A stretch of DNA of 64,000 bases from the NCBI GenBank assembly GCA_017517865.1, contig JAFWYB010000067.1:1-64000 (forward strand). The letters run 5' to 3'. Below, in pieces: positions 44,474 to 52,215 of this stretch. A program made the translations under genes and the position numbers. This DNA comes from Clostridia bacterium (GTDB lineage: Bacteria > Bacillota > Clostridia > Oscillospirales > Acutalibacteraceae). Each line of letters starts with the position of its first letter. The first letter of the stretch is position 1. The notes beneath the pieces were generated by a model, which searched no databases, had not been told where the DNA came from, and saw nothing but the letters and a program-made list of their open reading frames with translations.

Positions 44474-44502
44474 ATTATAACATTTTGTGACAGAAAATTC
44501 AA
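44474..44502 (-). promoter_or_regulatory. promoter of the hdr-flox-frd-fum operon
   Basis: On the minus strand: TTGAAT (44497-44502), 17-bp spacer, TATAAT (44474-44479). It gives a leader of about 100 nt before hdrB. No other promoter or terminator was seen down to 34126. Confidence 0.75.
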
Positions 44503-44561
44503 CTGATTTTACAGAGTTTTTCGTGTAAATTTCTCCAAAAATAATGCTGTTTTTTGTACAG

Positions 44562-44576
44562 TATAACTTTGTTATA
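44562..44576. promoter_or_regulatory. palindrome upstream of hdr promoter (1)
   Basis: TATAAC-TTT-GTTATA, a perfect inverted repeat about 60 bp upstream of the hdr -35. Possible regulator site; the protein is unknown. Confidence 0.4.
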
Positions 44577-44594
44577 TCAGGGCAAATAACGAAT

Positions 44595-44612
44595 TATATC
44601 ACAGCTGATATA
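44595..44612. promoter_or_regulatory. palindrome upstream of hdr promoter (2)
   Basis: TATATCA-CAGC-TGATATA, a perfect 7-bp inverted repeat about 93 bp upstream of the hdr -35. A single TATATCAG half-site is repeated at 44573-44580. This spacing suits a dimeric activator of CRP/FNR style, but the sequence does not match a known consensus. Confidence 0.45.
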
Positions 44613-44644
44613 GTAATAGGAATTACATAGTTCCTATATGAAAA

Positions 44645-44670
44645 ATTCCTCCGCCGTAAAGCGAAGGAAT
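44645..44670 (-). terminator. terminator of GPH transporter gene
   Basis: ATTCCTCCGC pairs with GCGAAGGAAT (one mismatch), with TTTTTCAT behind on the minus strand, 20 bp after the stop codon. Confidence 0.7.
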
Positions 44671-44690
44671 TTATAAGCTGTTAAATTTTA

Positions 44691-46178
44691 TCAGTCGTCG
44701 CTGCCTGCGTTTATATTGGCTCTGCTCGCTGCTGCAGCTGCCATTTCGAGCTCTTCCTTTTTGCCGATGTTGTAGATAAATGCCATTGAAAGGAAGGCAA
44801 TAACGGAAGCTATCATAAGCACGAGAATGTAAAGCTTTACGATACCGTTACCGATACCCTCGGGCTGTACTGCATTTTCGCCTTCAACGAAGCCGATTGT
44901 CATAAGACCGATAGACACAACTGCCTGACCGATACCCTGAGCAAACTTACGGAAGAATGAATAAATCGCATAGAGAGAGCCTTCCTCACTCTTACCTGTC
45001 TTCTGATAGCTGAGAGCAATACAGTCAGCAACAAGTGCCCATACTGAAATCTGGAATACAGCATTACCGACATTGAGGGCAAGAAGAATTGCAATGTAAA
45101 GGCCCATATTGAGCATACCCTTGGGGATAAGCACAAAGGAAAGTATGAGACCTGCAACACCGCCGATGGAGCTAACAAGCATTGTGAAGGCAAGAAGCTT
45201 CTTCTTACCGAATTTTGCGGTAAGCTTACCGATAAGAGGCATTATGATAATCATGGGAGCATAGCTGACAACAAGTGCAAGCTTAACCTTTGATACATCC
45301 ATAAAGAAGTACTGGAAAACAAGGTTGTTGAGTGACATTGTTGAGTTGAAAAGTGCTACGCAAGCAAGTGTTGCAATTGTAAGACCAACCATTGCACGGT
45401 TTGTGAAGAAGGTCTTGAGTGATGAGAAGATAGCCTTCGCACCCATTACGTTATTGCTTTCGTCACGGTGCACTCTTTCCTTAACAAGCTTTGTTGTTGC
45501 AAAGAGAATAAAGAATGCAACAATTGAGAATATAATTGCAACGGGGAGAAGCTTTTCACCTAAAAGCACCTGCTCGGGATTACCTGTAGAAGCATCGATT
45601 ACAGTGTTTCCGAGCTCGTCAAGCTTATCTGTATAAACGATATCGGGAAGAATCATCATAATGATAACTGCAGGAAGAGCCGCACCGATTGAACGGAAGG
45701 TGGAAAGAGCCTGTCTTTCGTTGGGTCTGTCTGTGATAACACTGTGGAGTGAACCATAGGGTACGTTTACCATAGTGTATGCAATAGACCAGAGGCAATA
45801 GGAAACAAGACACCATGCTATCTTGCCTACATCGCTGAAGCCCTTAACGGGTGCGAAAACTGCAACGGTAAGTACTGTCATAACGAGACCGCCCGCAATA
45901 ATCCAGGGCATATACTTACTCTTCTTACTGAGTCTCTTTGTATCAACAAGGTTACCGATGACGATATCATTGACAGCGTCAAAGAGCTTTGAAACAATGA
46001 TAATCCACCAATAGTGGGCATTGTCAAGACCTATATACTGAACATAATAGAGCTGCATATAGGTTGCGATAAGCTGGAAGGTAAAGCCACAACCCATATC
46101 GCCGAGCGCATAACCTATTTTGTCTCCCCAGCCGAAGGGTTTAACCGCACCTGCGGGTGCTTTTGTTTTTGTACTCAT
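44691..46178 (-). CDS. GPH-family sugar/uronide:cation symporter
   Basis: A 495-residue membrane protein with about twelve hydrophobic segments. The N-terminal signature GWGDKIGYALGDMGCGFTFQ (16-35) and the NVPYGSLHSVITDRPNERQA loop (about 138-157) mark the glycoside-pentoside-hexuronide family, which includes glucuronide carriers. It is the last gene on this strand after kdgK and shares its context with hexuronate catabolism, so the substrate is probably a hexuronide or hexuronate. AAGGAGA precedes the ATG. A 207-bp gap with repeats lies between it and kdgK. Confidence 0.9.
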   Translation of the reverse strand: MSTKTKAPAGAVKPFGWGDKIGYALGDMGCGFTFQLIATYMQLYYVQYIGLDNAHYWWIIIVSKLFDAVNDIVIGNLVDTKRLSKKSKYMPWIIAGGLVMTVLTVAVFAPVKGFSDVGKIAWCLVSYCLWSIAYTMVNVPYGSLHSVITDRPNERQALSTFRSIGAALPAVIIMMILPDIVYTDKLDELGNTVIDASTGNPEQVLLGEKLLPVAIIFSIVAFFILFATTKLVKERVHRDESNNVMGAKAIFSSLKTFFTNRAMVGLTIATLACVALFNSTMSLNNLVFQYFFMDVSKVKLALVVSYAPMIIIMPLIGKLTAKFGKKKLLAFTMLVSSIGGVAGLILSFVLIPKGMLNMGLYIAILLALNVGNAVFQISVWALVADCIALSYQKTGKSEEGSLYAIYSFFRKFAQGIGQAVVSIGLMTIGFVEGENAVQPEGIGNGIVKLYILVLMIASVIAFLSMAFIYNIGKKEELEMAAAAASRANINAGSDD

Positions 46179-46212
46179 AATTGTTTTCTCCTTGATTTTT
46201 GTTGAATTTCAT

Positions 46213-46276
46213 ATACGGCAGAAGCAAGCCTCTGCCCTACATTTAATTTTTCTTATAGCGGACACGGCGCACCGTG
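46213..46276. repeat. paired intergenic hairpins
   Basis: Two dyads lie together before the transporter gene: GGCAGA...TCTGCC (about 46217-46236) and GGACACGGCGCACCGTGCCCC (about 46260-46280). They look like the short GC-rich repeats scattered in gut Clostridia; no gene is present. Confidence 0.4.
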
Positions 46277-46358
46277 CCCCTTCGATAGCAATTCAATCAG
46301 TTTTCATCAATAGCGTGCGAAGGATAACCTTCATCCTTCTGAACTTACCTTCGCGCGT

Positions 46359-46386
46359 GACTACTGACTACTTGCTACTGACCACT
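46359..46386. repeat. CTACTGACTACTG array, copy 2
   Basis: TGACTACTGACTACTTGCTA followed by CTGACCACT, directly after the kdgK stop codon. It is inverted relative to the copy at 48415-48447, so the two flank the eda-kdgK pair. Confidence 0.6.
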
Positions 46387-47411
46387 TATCTCTGTACTCT
46401 GCCTGAGCCGTCGCCGCCTGCAAGCTTTTCAACCTCGGATACGCCTACACGGTTGTAGTCGCCCTCGATTGAGTGCTTGAGTGCTGAAGCCGCAACTGCA
46501 AACTCAATTGCAGACTGAGTATCCTTACCTGAAAGAAGAGCATAGATGAGTCCGCCGCCAAAGCTGTCGCCGCCGCCTACACGGTCAACGATGTGAAGAT
46601 GATATTCCTTTGAGAAGCAGTAATTTTCACCGTCATAAAGCATACCTGCCCAGTCGTTATCGGAGGCTGAAATTGATGAACGCAGTGTGATTGCAACCTT
46701 CTCAAAACCGAAGGTATCCATAAGCTGCTTTGCAACTGACTTGTAGCCCTCCTTATCAAGCTTGCCGCCGTAAATATCGGTGTTTTCAGCTTCAATACCG
46801 AATACGTCCTTTGCATCCTCTTCGTTTGAGATGCATACGTCAACATACTTGCAAAGCTCTGTCATAGCCGCACGGGCTTCTGCTCTTGTCCAGAGCTTGC
46901 CTCTGTAGTTAAGGTCGCAGGAAATCTTTACGCCCTTTGCCTTTGCGGCCTTGCAGGCGTCAAGACAGATGTTTACAAGGTCACCGCCGATAGCGGGAGT
47001 AATACCTGTAAAATGGAACCAGTCTGCGCCCTCGAAAATCTTATCCCAGTCGAAATCCTCTCTTTTTGCAAGCTGGATTGCTGAATATGCTCTGTCATAG
47101 ATGCAAACCGAGCCACGCTGTGAAGCACCCTTTTCGAGGTAGTAAATACCTACTCTTTCGCCGCCGCGTACGATATCCTTTGTGTCAACACCGAGAGCAC
47201 GAAGGGAGTTGATTGCCGCCTGACCGATTGCGTGTGAAGGAAGCTTTGTTACATAGGAAGCGTCCATACCGTAATTTGCAAGGGAAACTGCAACGTTTGC
47301 TTCACCGCCGCCGAAGGTAGCCTGCATTCTGTCGTTCTGGAAGAAACGGTAATAGCCCTCGGGAGCAAGACGGAGCATAATTTCACCGAAGCATACAATT
47401 CTTTTACTCAT
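46386..47411 (-). CDS. kdgK: 2-keto-3-deoxygluconate kinase
   Basis: A 341-residue PfkB-family sugar kinase. The family entry motif is FGGGEANVAVSLANYG (about 34-49) and the ATP/anion-hole motif with the catalytic Asp is VDRVGGGDSFGGGLIYALLS (about 284-303). It phosphorylates KDG to KDPG, the substrate of the aldolase encoded 18 bp upstream. Neighbours (uxaC, uxuA, eda) decide the KDG assignment over other PfkB kinases. Confidence 0.92.
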   Translation of the reverse strand: MSKRIVCFGEIMLRLAPEGYYRFFQNDRMQATFGGGEANVAVSLANYGMDASYVTKLPSHAIGQAAINSLRALGVDTKDIVRGGERVGIYYLEKGASQRGSVCIYDRAYSAIQLAKREDFDWDKIFEGADWFHFTGITPAIGGDLVNICLDACKAAKAKGVKISCDLNYRGKLWTRAEARAAMTELCKYVDVCISNEEDAKDVFGIEAENTDIYGGKLDKEGYKSVAKQLMDTFGFEKVAITLRSSISASDNDWAGMLYDGENYCFSKEYHLHIVDRVGGGDSFGGGLIYALLSGKDTQSAIEFAVAASALKHSIEGDYNRVGVSEVEKLAGGDGSGRVQR

Positions 47412-47429
47412 AAATACAAACCTCTTTCT

Positions 47430-48377
47430 TTATTTGGTTTCAATACAGATTTCAAAGCCTGCAACTGTGTCTTTAAGGCCGAAACAGCTTACATTGCCCT
47501 TTTTGTCGTACCAGATATCCGGGTCAATCTCTGCGCCGAGTCTTTCGAGATAAGCCTTTGCACGGTTGCCGTTGAGAGTCGAAATAACTATACAGCCCTT
47601 TGCGTCGCTTTCCTCTTTGCCGAAACAAAGTGAACCTGCCTCTACACCGCACTCTGTTTCTGCAACGTCAAAGCCGAAGAGAGAAGCAACAAGCTTTGCA
47701 TTCTTTTCTGCATTTGCACTGTCACCGTAGATACAGAGCTTTTCAAGCTTGAAGCCGAGCATTGTCTTGATAGCATCCTTACACTTACGTGTGATATCAT
47801 CCCACTTGCCCTCTGCAATGTCGGCACTTGTTGCAATCCAGGTGCCGCCGCAGCAGAGAATGCGGTCAAATGAAAGATAATCGTTAAGATTCTTTGTGTT
47901 TACGCCGCCGGTGGGCATCCATTTTGCAGCCTGGTAGGGACCTGCAAGTGCCTTGAGCTTATTTACACCGCCGTTTGCTTCTGCAGGGAAGAACTTGATG
48001 TTGGTAAGACCCATGCTCATTGCCTGCTCCATTTCACCGGGAGTTGCGGCGCCGGGCATCATAGGAATGCCTGTTGATTTGATGTATGCAATCATTTCAG
48101 GGTTGAAGCCGGGAGTAACAACAAACTTTGCACCTGCGGCAATAGCTCTGTCGCACTGCTCCTTTGTGAGGACTGTGCCTGCACCGACAAGTACGTCGGG
48201 ACACTCGGTTGTGATTCTTCTGATAGCCTCCTCGGCGGCAGCTGTTCTGAAGGTGATTTCAGCCGCGGGAAGACCGCCCTCACGAAGTGCCTTGGCAAGA
48301 GGCACTGCCTTATCTGCGTCGTCGATTGCAACAACGGGAATTATACCTAAGTCGTAAATAGTTTTGAACATATCCAT
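47430..48377 (-). CDS. eda: KDPG/KHG aldolase fused to a VOC-like domain
   Basis: A 315-residue protein. Residues 1-210 are a class I KDPG aldolase: AAEITFRTAAAEEAI (Glu and Arg of the active site, about 37-51), VGAGTVLT, TPGFNPE, and the Schiff-base Lys in TNIKFFPAEANGG (about 128). It splits KDPG into pyruvate and glyceraldehyde 3-phosphate. The last 100 residues (from about FKLEKLCIYGDSANAEKNAK) resemble a single glyoxalase/VOC-type module of unknown role; ordinary Eda is about 205-215 residues. It precedes kdgK by 18 bp. The gap to the next upstream gene (208 bp) holds repeats. Confidence 0.92.
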   Translation of the reverse strand: MDMFKTIYDLGIIPVVAIDDADKAVPLAKALREGGLPAAEITFRTAAAEEAIRRITTECPDVLVGAGTVLTKEQCDRAIAAGAKFVVTPGFNPEMIAYIKSTGIPMMPGAATPGEMEQAMSMGLTNIKFFPAEANGGVNKLKALAGPYQAAKWMPTGGVNTKNLNDYLSFDRILCCGGTWIATSADIAEGKWDDITRKCKDAIKTMLGFKLEKLCIYGDSANAEKNAKLVASLFGFDVAETECGVEAGSLCFGKEESDAKGCIVISTLNGNRAKAYLERLGAEIDPDIWYDKKGNVSCFGLKDTVAGFEICIETK

Positions 48378-48414
48378 TGTAGTTAAGTCTCCTTTATATA
48401 GTAAGGTGGGTTGT

Positions 48415-48447
48415 GTGAGTAGTCAGTAGTCAGTAGCCAGTAGTCAG
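48415..48447. repeat. CTACTGACTACTG array, copy 3 (inverted)
   Basis: GAGTAGTCAGTAGTCAGTAG followed by CCAGTAGTCAG: the reverse complement matches the copies at 27203 and 46359. A small hairpin (AATGCACC/GGTGCATT, 48449-48467) follows. Confidence 0.6.
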
Positions 48448-48542
48448 GAATGCACCTCCGGTGCATTTATAATCTACTTTTTACCCGATACATACCTGCT
48501 ATCTTTGTGGGAAGAAATTTATCATTACATTATCGGTAAATT

Positions 48543-48573
48543 CGCGACCGCAATTTCGCATTTTGCATTACGG
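48543..48573. repeat. GCAAAATGCG-type repeat end
   Basis: GCGACCGCAATTTCGCATTT followed by TGCATT; its reverse complement is almost the same as the left end of the element at 11865. Only one end was seen here. Confidence 0.45.
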
Positions 48574-48586
48574 TGCGCAGCAGCGT

Positions 48587-49438
48587 TTATACGCCTGAGT
48601 ATGACGAGAATCCGCCGTCAACGGGAAGGACAACGCCTGTAATAAAGCCTGCTGCTTCGTTGTTGACAAGGAAGAGAAGCGCACCGTCAAGCTCCTTTGC
48701 TTCACCGAAGCGTCCCATAGGTGTTGCGGCAAGAATCTTGCCCGTTCTGGGTGTGGGCGAGCCGTCTTCATTCCATAAAAGCGCCGCATTCTGCTTTGTT
48801 GAGAAGAAGCCGGGAGCGATTGCATTTACACGGATTCCTTCCTTTGAGAAGTGAACTGCAAGCCACTGTGTAAAGTTTGAAATTGCAGCCTTTGCACCTG
48901 AATATGCGGGAATCTTTGTAAGCGGTGTAAAAGCGTTCATCGATGAAATATTGATAATGTTACAGCCCTCTCTGCCGAGCATCTGCTTTGCAAAAGCCTG
49001 AGTAGGAATAAGTGTGCCCAGGAAATTGAGGTTAAACACAAAGCCGACTCCGTCAGCATCAAGATTGAAGAAGTTTTTGCAGTCCTCGTCAATGTCGCCG
49101 GGGAAGTAGTATTCCTTGTCGGTGGTTGCTCTTGCATTATTGCCGCCTGCACCGTTTATAAGAATATCACACTTGCCGAAGTCCTTTTCAATTTCGTCTG
49201 CAACAGCGTTACAGATGTCCTTGTCAAGCACGTTACACTTATAAGCCTTTGCTGTGCCGCCTTCTGCGACGATTTCGTCAGCAAATGCCTTTGCCGCTTC
49301 TTCGTTAAGGTCAAGAAGAGCTACCTTTGCGCCTGCTCTTGCAAGTGTTTTTGCAAAGCCCGAGCAAAGCACTCCGCCGGCACCGGTAACAACGGCTACC
49401 TTACCGTTAAGGTCGGTATTCAGTACGTTTTTTATCAT
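48587..49438 (-). CDS. uxuB: SDR-type fructuronate reductase (D-mannonate oxidoreductase)
   Basis: A 283-residue short-chain dehydrogenase. The cofactor motif is VAVVTGAGGVLCSGFA (about 14-29), NNG-like INGAGGNNA near 93, and the catalytic Ser-Tyr-Lys is in IINISSMNAFTPLTKIPAYSGAKAA (split here: NIISMS-type Ser near 163, YSGAK near 178). It should convert D-fructuronate and NADH to D-mannonate, the substrate of UxuA encoded 12 bp upstream. Gram-positive UxuB proteins are often SDRs, unlike E. coli UxuB. Substrate is set by context. Confidence 0.88.
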   Translation of the reverse strand: MIKNVLNTDLNGKVAVVTGAGGVLCSGFAKTLARAGAKVALLDLNEEAAKAFADEIVAEGGTAKAYKCNVLDKDICNAVADEIEKDFGKCDILINGAGGNNARATTDKEYYFPGDIDEDCKNFFNLDADGVGFVFNLNFLGTLIPTQAFAKQMLGREGCNIINISSMNAFTPLTKIPAYSGAKAAISNFTQWLAVHFSKEGIRVNAIAPGFFSTKQNAALLWNEDGSPTPRTGKILAATPMGRFGEAKELDGALLFLVNNEAAGFITGVVLPVDGGFSSYSGV

Positions 49439-49450
49439 AGCAGTTTCTCC

Positions 49451-50497
49451 TTATTTATTTGCTTTTTCGCAGGCCTCAAACAGACCGTTGATATATGTTG
49501 CACCGAGTGCTCTGTCATAAAGTCCGTAGCCGGGTCTTCCTGTTTCGCCCCATATCATTCTGCCGTGGTCGGGACGCACATAACCGTCAAAGCCTGTTTC
49601 AACCAGAGCCTTCACAACCTCATACATATCGATACTGCCACACTTTGAAAGGTGTCCGCTTTCCTCAAAGGAGCCGTCATCCATAATGAGAATGTTACGG
49701 ATATGCATAAAGGCAATTCTGTCCATTGCGCTGTATTTTCTGACCATCTTAACAACATCGTTGGTCTTTGCACAACCGAGTGAGCCTGTGCAAAGGCAAA
49801 GTGAGTTTGCAGGGCTGTCAACGATTTTAAGGAAACGGTCAAGATTTTCTTCGTTAGTAATAATTCTGGGAAGACCGAAAATGGGATACGGAGGATCGTC
49901 GGGATGAATTGCCATTCTTACGCCGCATTCCTCTGCAACGGGGATAACCTTCTTAAGGAAATATTCAAGATTTTCCCAAAGGCCGTCTTCGCCGATAACT
50001 GCGTACTTTCTGAAAAGATCCTTGATTTCGTCCTTTGTGTAGCTTGCGTCCCAACCGGGAAGGTCAATATCGTCAACGAGAGGGTCAAGACCCTTCATCT
50101 GCTCCCAATACATAACAAGGCTTGTTGAGCCGTCGGGAGCTTCCTTATCAAGCTGAGTTCTTGTCCAGTCGAATACGGGCATAAAGTTATAGGTCACACA
50201 CTTGATGCCGTACTTTGCACAGCGACGGATGTTTTCACAGTAAACATCGATAAGCTCATCTCTGTTTTCACTGCCAAGCTTGATATCCTCTGAAACAGGT
50301 ATGGACTCAACAACATCGAATACAAGGCCGTTCTTTTCGCATTCCTTAACCATCTTTTCGATGGACTCCTCGGGCCAGACCTGACCGGGCTTAACCTCGT
50401 AAACCGCAGATACGATTGAACGCATATTGGGTATCTGACTGATGTACCTTAATGATACGGGGTCGTCATAGCCGTACCATCTGAATGACATTTTCAT
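49451..50497 (-). CDS. uxuA: mannonate dehydratase
   Basis: A 348-residue TIM-barrel enzyme that dehydrates D-mannonate to 2-keto-3-deoxygluconate. It carries MRIAIHPDDPPYPIFGLPRI-type metal-site sequence (here ECGVRMAIHPDDPPYPIFGL, about 191-210), CLCTGSLG near 233 and YVRPDHGRMIWGE near 311. It overlaps the uxaC stop by an ATGA, so the two are translationally coupled. Confidence 0.96.
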   Translation of the reverse strand: MKMSFRWYGYDDPVSLRYISQIPNMRSIVSAVYEVKPGQVWPEESIEKMVKECEKNGLVFDVVESIPVSEDIKLGSENRDELIDVYCENIRRCAKYGIKCVTYNFMPVFDWTRTQLDKEAPDGSTSLVMYWEQMKGLDPLVDDIDLPGWDASYTKDEIKDLFRKYAVIGEDGLWENLEYFLKKVIPVAEECGVRMAIHPDDPPYPIFGLPRIITNEENLDRFLKIVDSPANSLCLCTGSLGCAKTNDVVKMVRKYSAMDRIAFMHIRNILIMDDGSFEESGHLSKCGSIDMYEVVKALVETGFDGYVRPDHGRMIWGETGRPGYGLYDRALGATYINGLFEACEKANK

Positions 50498-51906
50498 ATA
50501 ACTTCCTCCAAACCGAAAAATCTTTTTGCATTACCGTAGGAAATGTCGCTTACTATTTTTCCTAAGGTGCTTATGTCATCGGGATATTCTCCCTTTTCCA
50601 CCCATTCTCCTATGAGACCGCAGAGGATGCGGCGGAAATATTCGTGTCTCGTATAACTTAAAAAGCTTCTTGAATCGGTAAGCATGCCAACAAAGTTGCC
50701 TAAAAGTCCGAGAGAAGCAAGGCTCTTCATCTGCTCGCGCATACCGTTCATCGTGTCGTTGAACCACCACGCAGAGCCGTGCTGGATTGTACCCGGGTAA
50801 CCCTCCTGCTGGAATGCACCTAAAAGCGTATCAATAAAGCTGTTGTCACCGCTGTCAAGGCTGTAAAGAATTGTTCGGGGCAATTCATCCTTAAGATACA
50901 TAGCATCGAGAAGCTTTGCAAGAGCCACCGAGCCGTTGTGAGGTCCGATAACGTCGAAGCCTGTATCAGGGCCGAGCTTACGGAACATCCTTGTGTTGGG
51001 ATTTCTCATACAGTTATAATGAAGCTGCATAGCCCAGCCGTATTTTTTATATTCTGCGGCACAGAAGAGTATAAGCTCTGTCTGTACTGCGGCAAGCTCC
51101 TTATCGCTTACCTTCTCCCCGCCGAGAGCCTTGAGAAGTACAGCATCAAGCTCACTTTCGCTCATAACCTCGTAAACGGGAAAGTTCAGACCGTGGTCAC
51201 TTGCCTTACAGCCGCAGGAATTAAAAAATTCAATTCTGTCTGAAAGAGCTTTTTTGAGAGTTGCAACGGATTTTATTTCAACACCGGAAGCCTTTTCGAG
51301 AGCTCTGATATAATCGGTGTAGCCATCCATATTGAGATTGAGAGCTTTATCGGGTCTGAAGGAGGGAGCAACAACAGCCTTAAGCTTACCCTCAGCCTTG
51401 ATTTTCTGATGATATTCAAGTGAATCAATCGGGTCATCAGTTGTGCCGATAAAAGCAACGTTGCTCTTTTCGATAATTCCGCGTACACTCATACCGTCCT
51501 CTTTAAGCTTTGCTTCGGTAAGAGCCCATACCTCTTCGGCGGTATCGGCATTGAGCACACCCTCATAGCCGAAATATCTCTTAAGCTCAAAATGGCACCA
51601 ATGGTACATCGGGTTGCCTATTGCCTTTGGAAGCAGAGCCGCAAACTTAAGGAACTTTTCTTTTGCAGGCTTGTCACCTGTTATATAGTCTTCACTTATA
51701 CCCTCGGAGCGCATAAGACGCCATTTGTAATGGTCACCGCCGAGCCAGAGCTCAGTTATGTTGTTGAATTTTTTATCCTCGTAAATCTCTTTCGGGCTTA
51801 CGTGACAGTGATAGTCGATTATGGGCAGATTCTCGCTGTATTCGTGATAAAGCTTCTTTGCCGTTTCGTTATACAGAAGAAAATCTTCCGTCATAAAGCC
51901 ACTCAT
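50494..51906 (-). CDS. uxaC: glucuronate/galacturonate isomerase
   Basis: A 470-residue amidohydrolase-fold isomerase that interconverts D-glucuronate with D-fructuronate (and galacturonate with tagaturonate). The zinc motif DYHCHVSPKEI is at about residues 31-41, and the family's ILYSLDSGDNSFIDTLLGAF and HGSAWWFNDTMNGMREQMK segments are present. I start at the ATG at 51906 (MSGFMTEDF) behind AAGGAGTG. It is first in the hexuronate operon, with a promoter at 51967-51995, divergent from an AraC gene. Confidence 0.97.
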   Translation of the reverse strand: MSGFMTEDFLLYNETAKKLYHEYSENLPIIDYHCHVSPKEIYEDKKFNNITELWLGGDHYKWRLMRSEGISEDYITGDKPAKEKFLKFAALLPKAIGNPMYHWCHFELKRYFGYEGVLNADTAEEVWALTEAKLKEDGMSVRGIIEKSNVAFIGTTDDPIDSLEYHQKIKAEGKLKAVVAPSFRPDKALNLNMDGYTDYIRALEKASGVEIKSVATLKKALSDRIEFFNSCGCKASDHGLNFPVYEVMSESELDAVLLKALGGEKVSDKELAAVQTELILFCAAEYKKYGWAMQLHYNCMRNPNTRMFRKLGPDTGFDVIGPHNGSVALAKLLDAMYLKDELPRTILYSLDSGDNSFIDTLLGAFQQEGYPGTIQHGSAWWFNDTMNGMREQMKSLASLGLLGNFVGMLTDSRSFLSYTRHEYFRRILCGLIGEWVEKGEYPDDISTLGKIVSDISYGNAKRFFGLEEVI

Positions 51907-51966
51907 ATGTTCACTCCTTTTTTTCAGGATGGCAGTGGAAATATCCACAATCACCCATAATATAAC

Positions 51967-51995
51967 ATAATAAGTTTAGCACATTTTTTTAACAA
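51967..51995 (-). promoter_or_regulatory. promoter of the hexuronate operon
   Basis: On the minus strand: TTGTTA (51990-51995), 17-bp spacer, TATTAT (51967-51972). The poor -35 suits activator control by the divergent AraC protein. Confidence 0.6.
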
Positions 51996-52014
51996 TAAAA
52001 ATAGTGAAAATTGC

Positions 52015-52043
52015 TTGACTCATTGTTAATATTGCTGTATGAT
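52015..52043 (+). promoter_or_regulatory. promoter of the AraC regulator gene
   Basis: TTGACT (52015-52020), 17-bp spacer, TATGAT (52038-52043), back to back with the uxaC promoter. Confidence 0.65.
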
Positions 52044-52052
52044 ATTAGAGTT

Positions 52053-52095
52053 AATTCGCAATGTGCAATTCGAAATGCGCAATCTCGGGTAAAAG
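52053..52095. repeat. GCAATTCGC-type repeat end in the araC leader
   Basis: TAATTCGCAATGTGCAATTC followed by GAAATGCGCAATCTCGGGTAA, same orientation as the left end of the element at 32881. It lies between the araC promoter and its start codon; the rest of the leader (to 52215) holds a short CTACTGACTACT unit near 52174 and nothing else I can support. Confidence 0.5.
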
Positions 52096-52215
52096 AGAAA
52101 AAAGGGCTGTGTTCCCCCGCCGCGTAAGGGCAGTTTTGGCGGTATGATAAAAGCAGCTAATACTCGCAAGTTACCCAAACTACTGACTACTTTTACCGAT
52201 GAAAGGAGCAAACCT

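Noticed and set aside
48449-48467. intrinsic terminator between uxuB and eda
   Set aside because: The AATGCACC/GGTGCATT hairpin has no T-run on the minus strand, so read-through into eda-kdgK remains likely.
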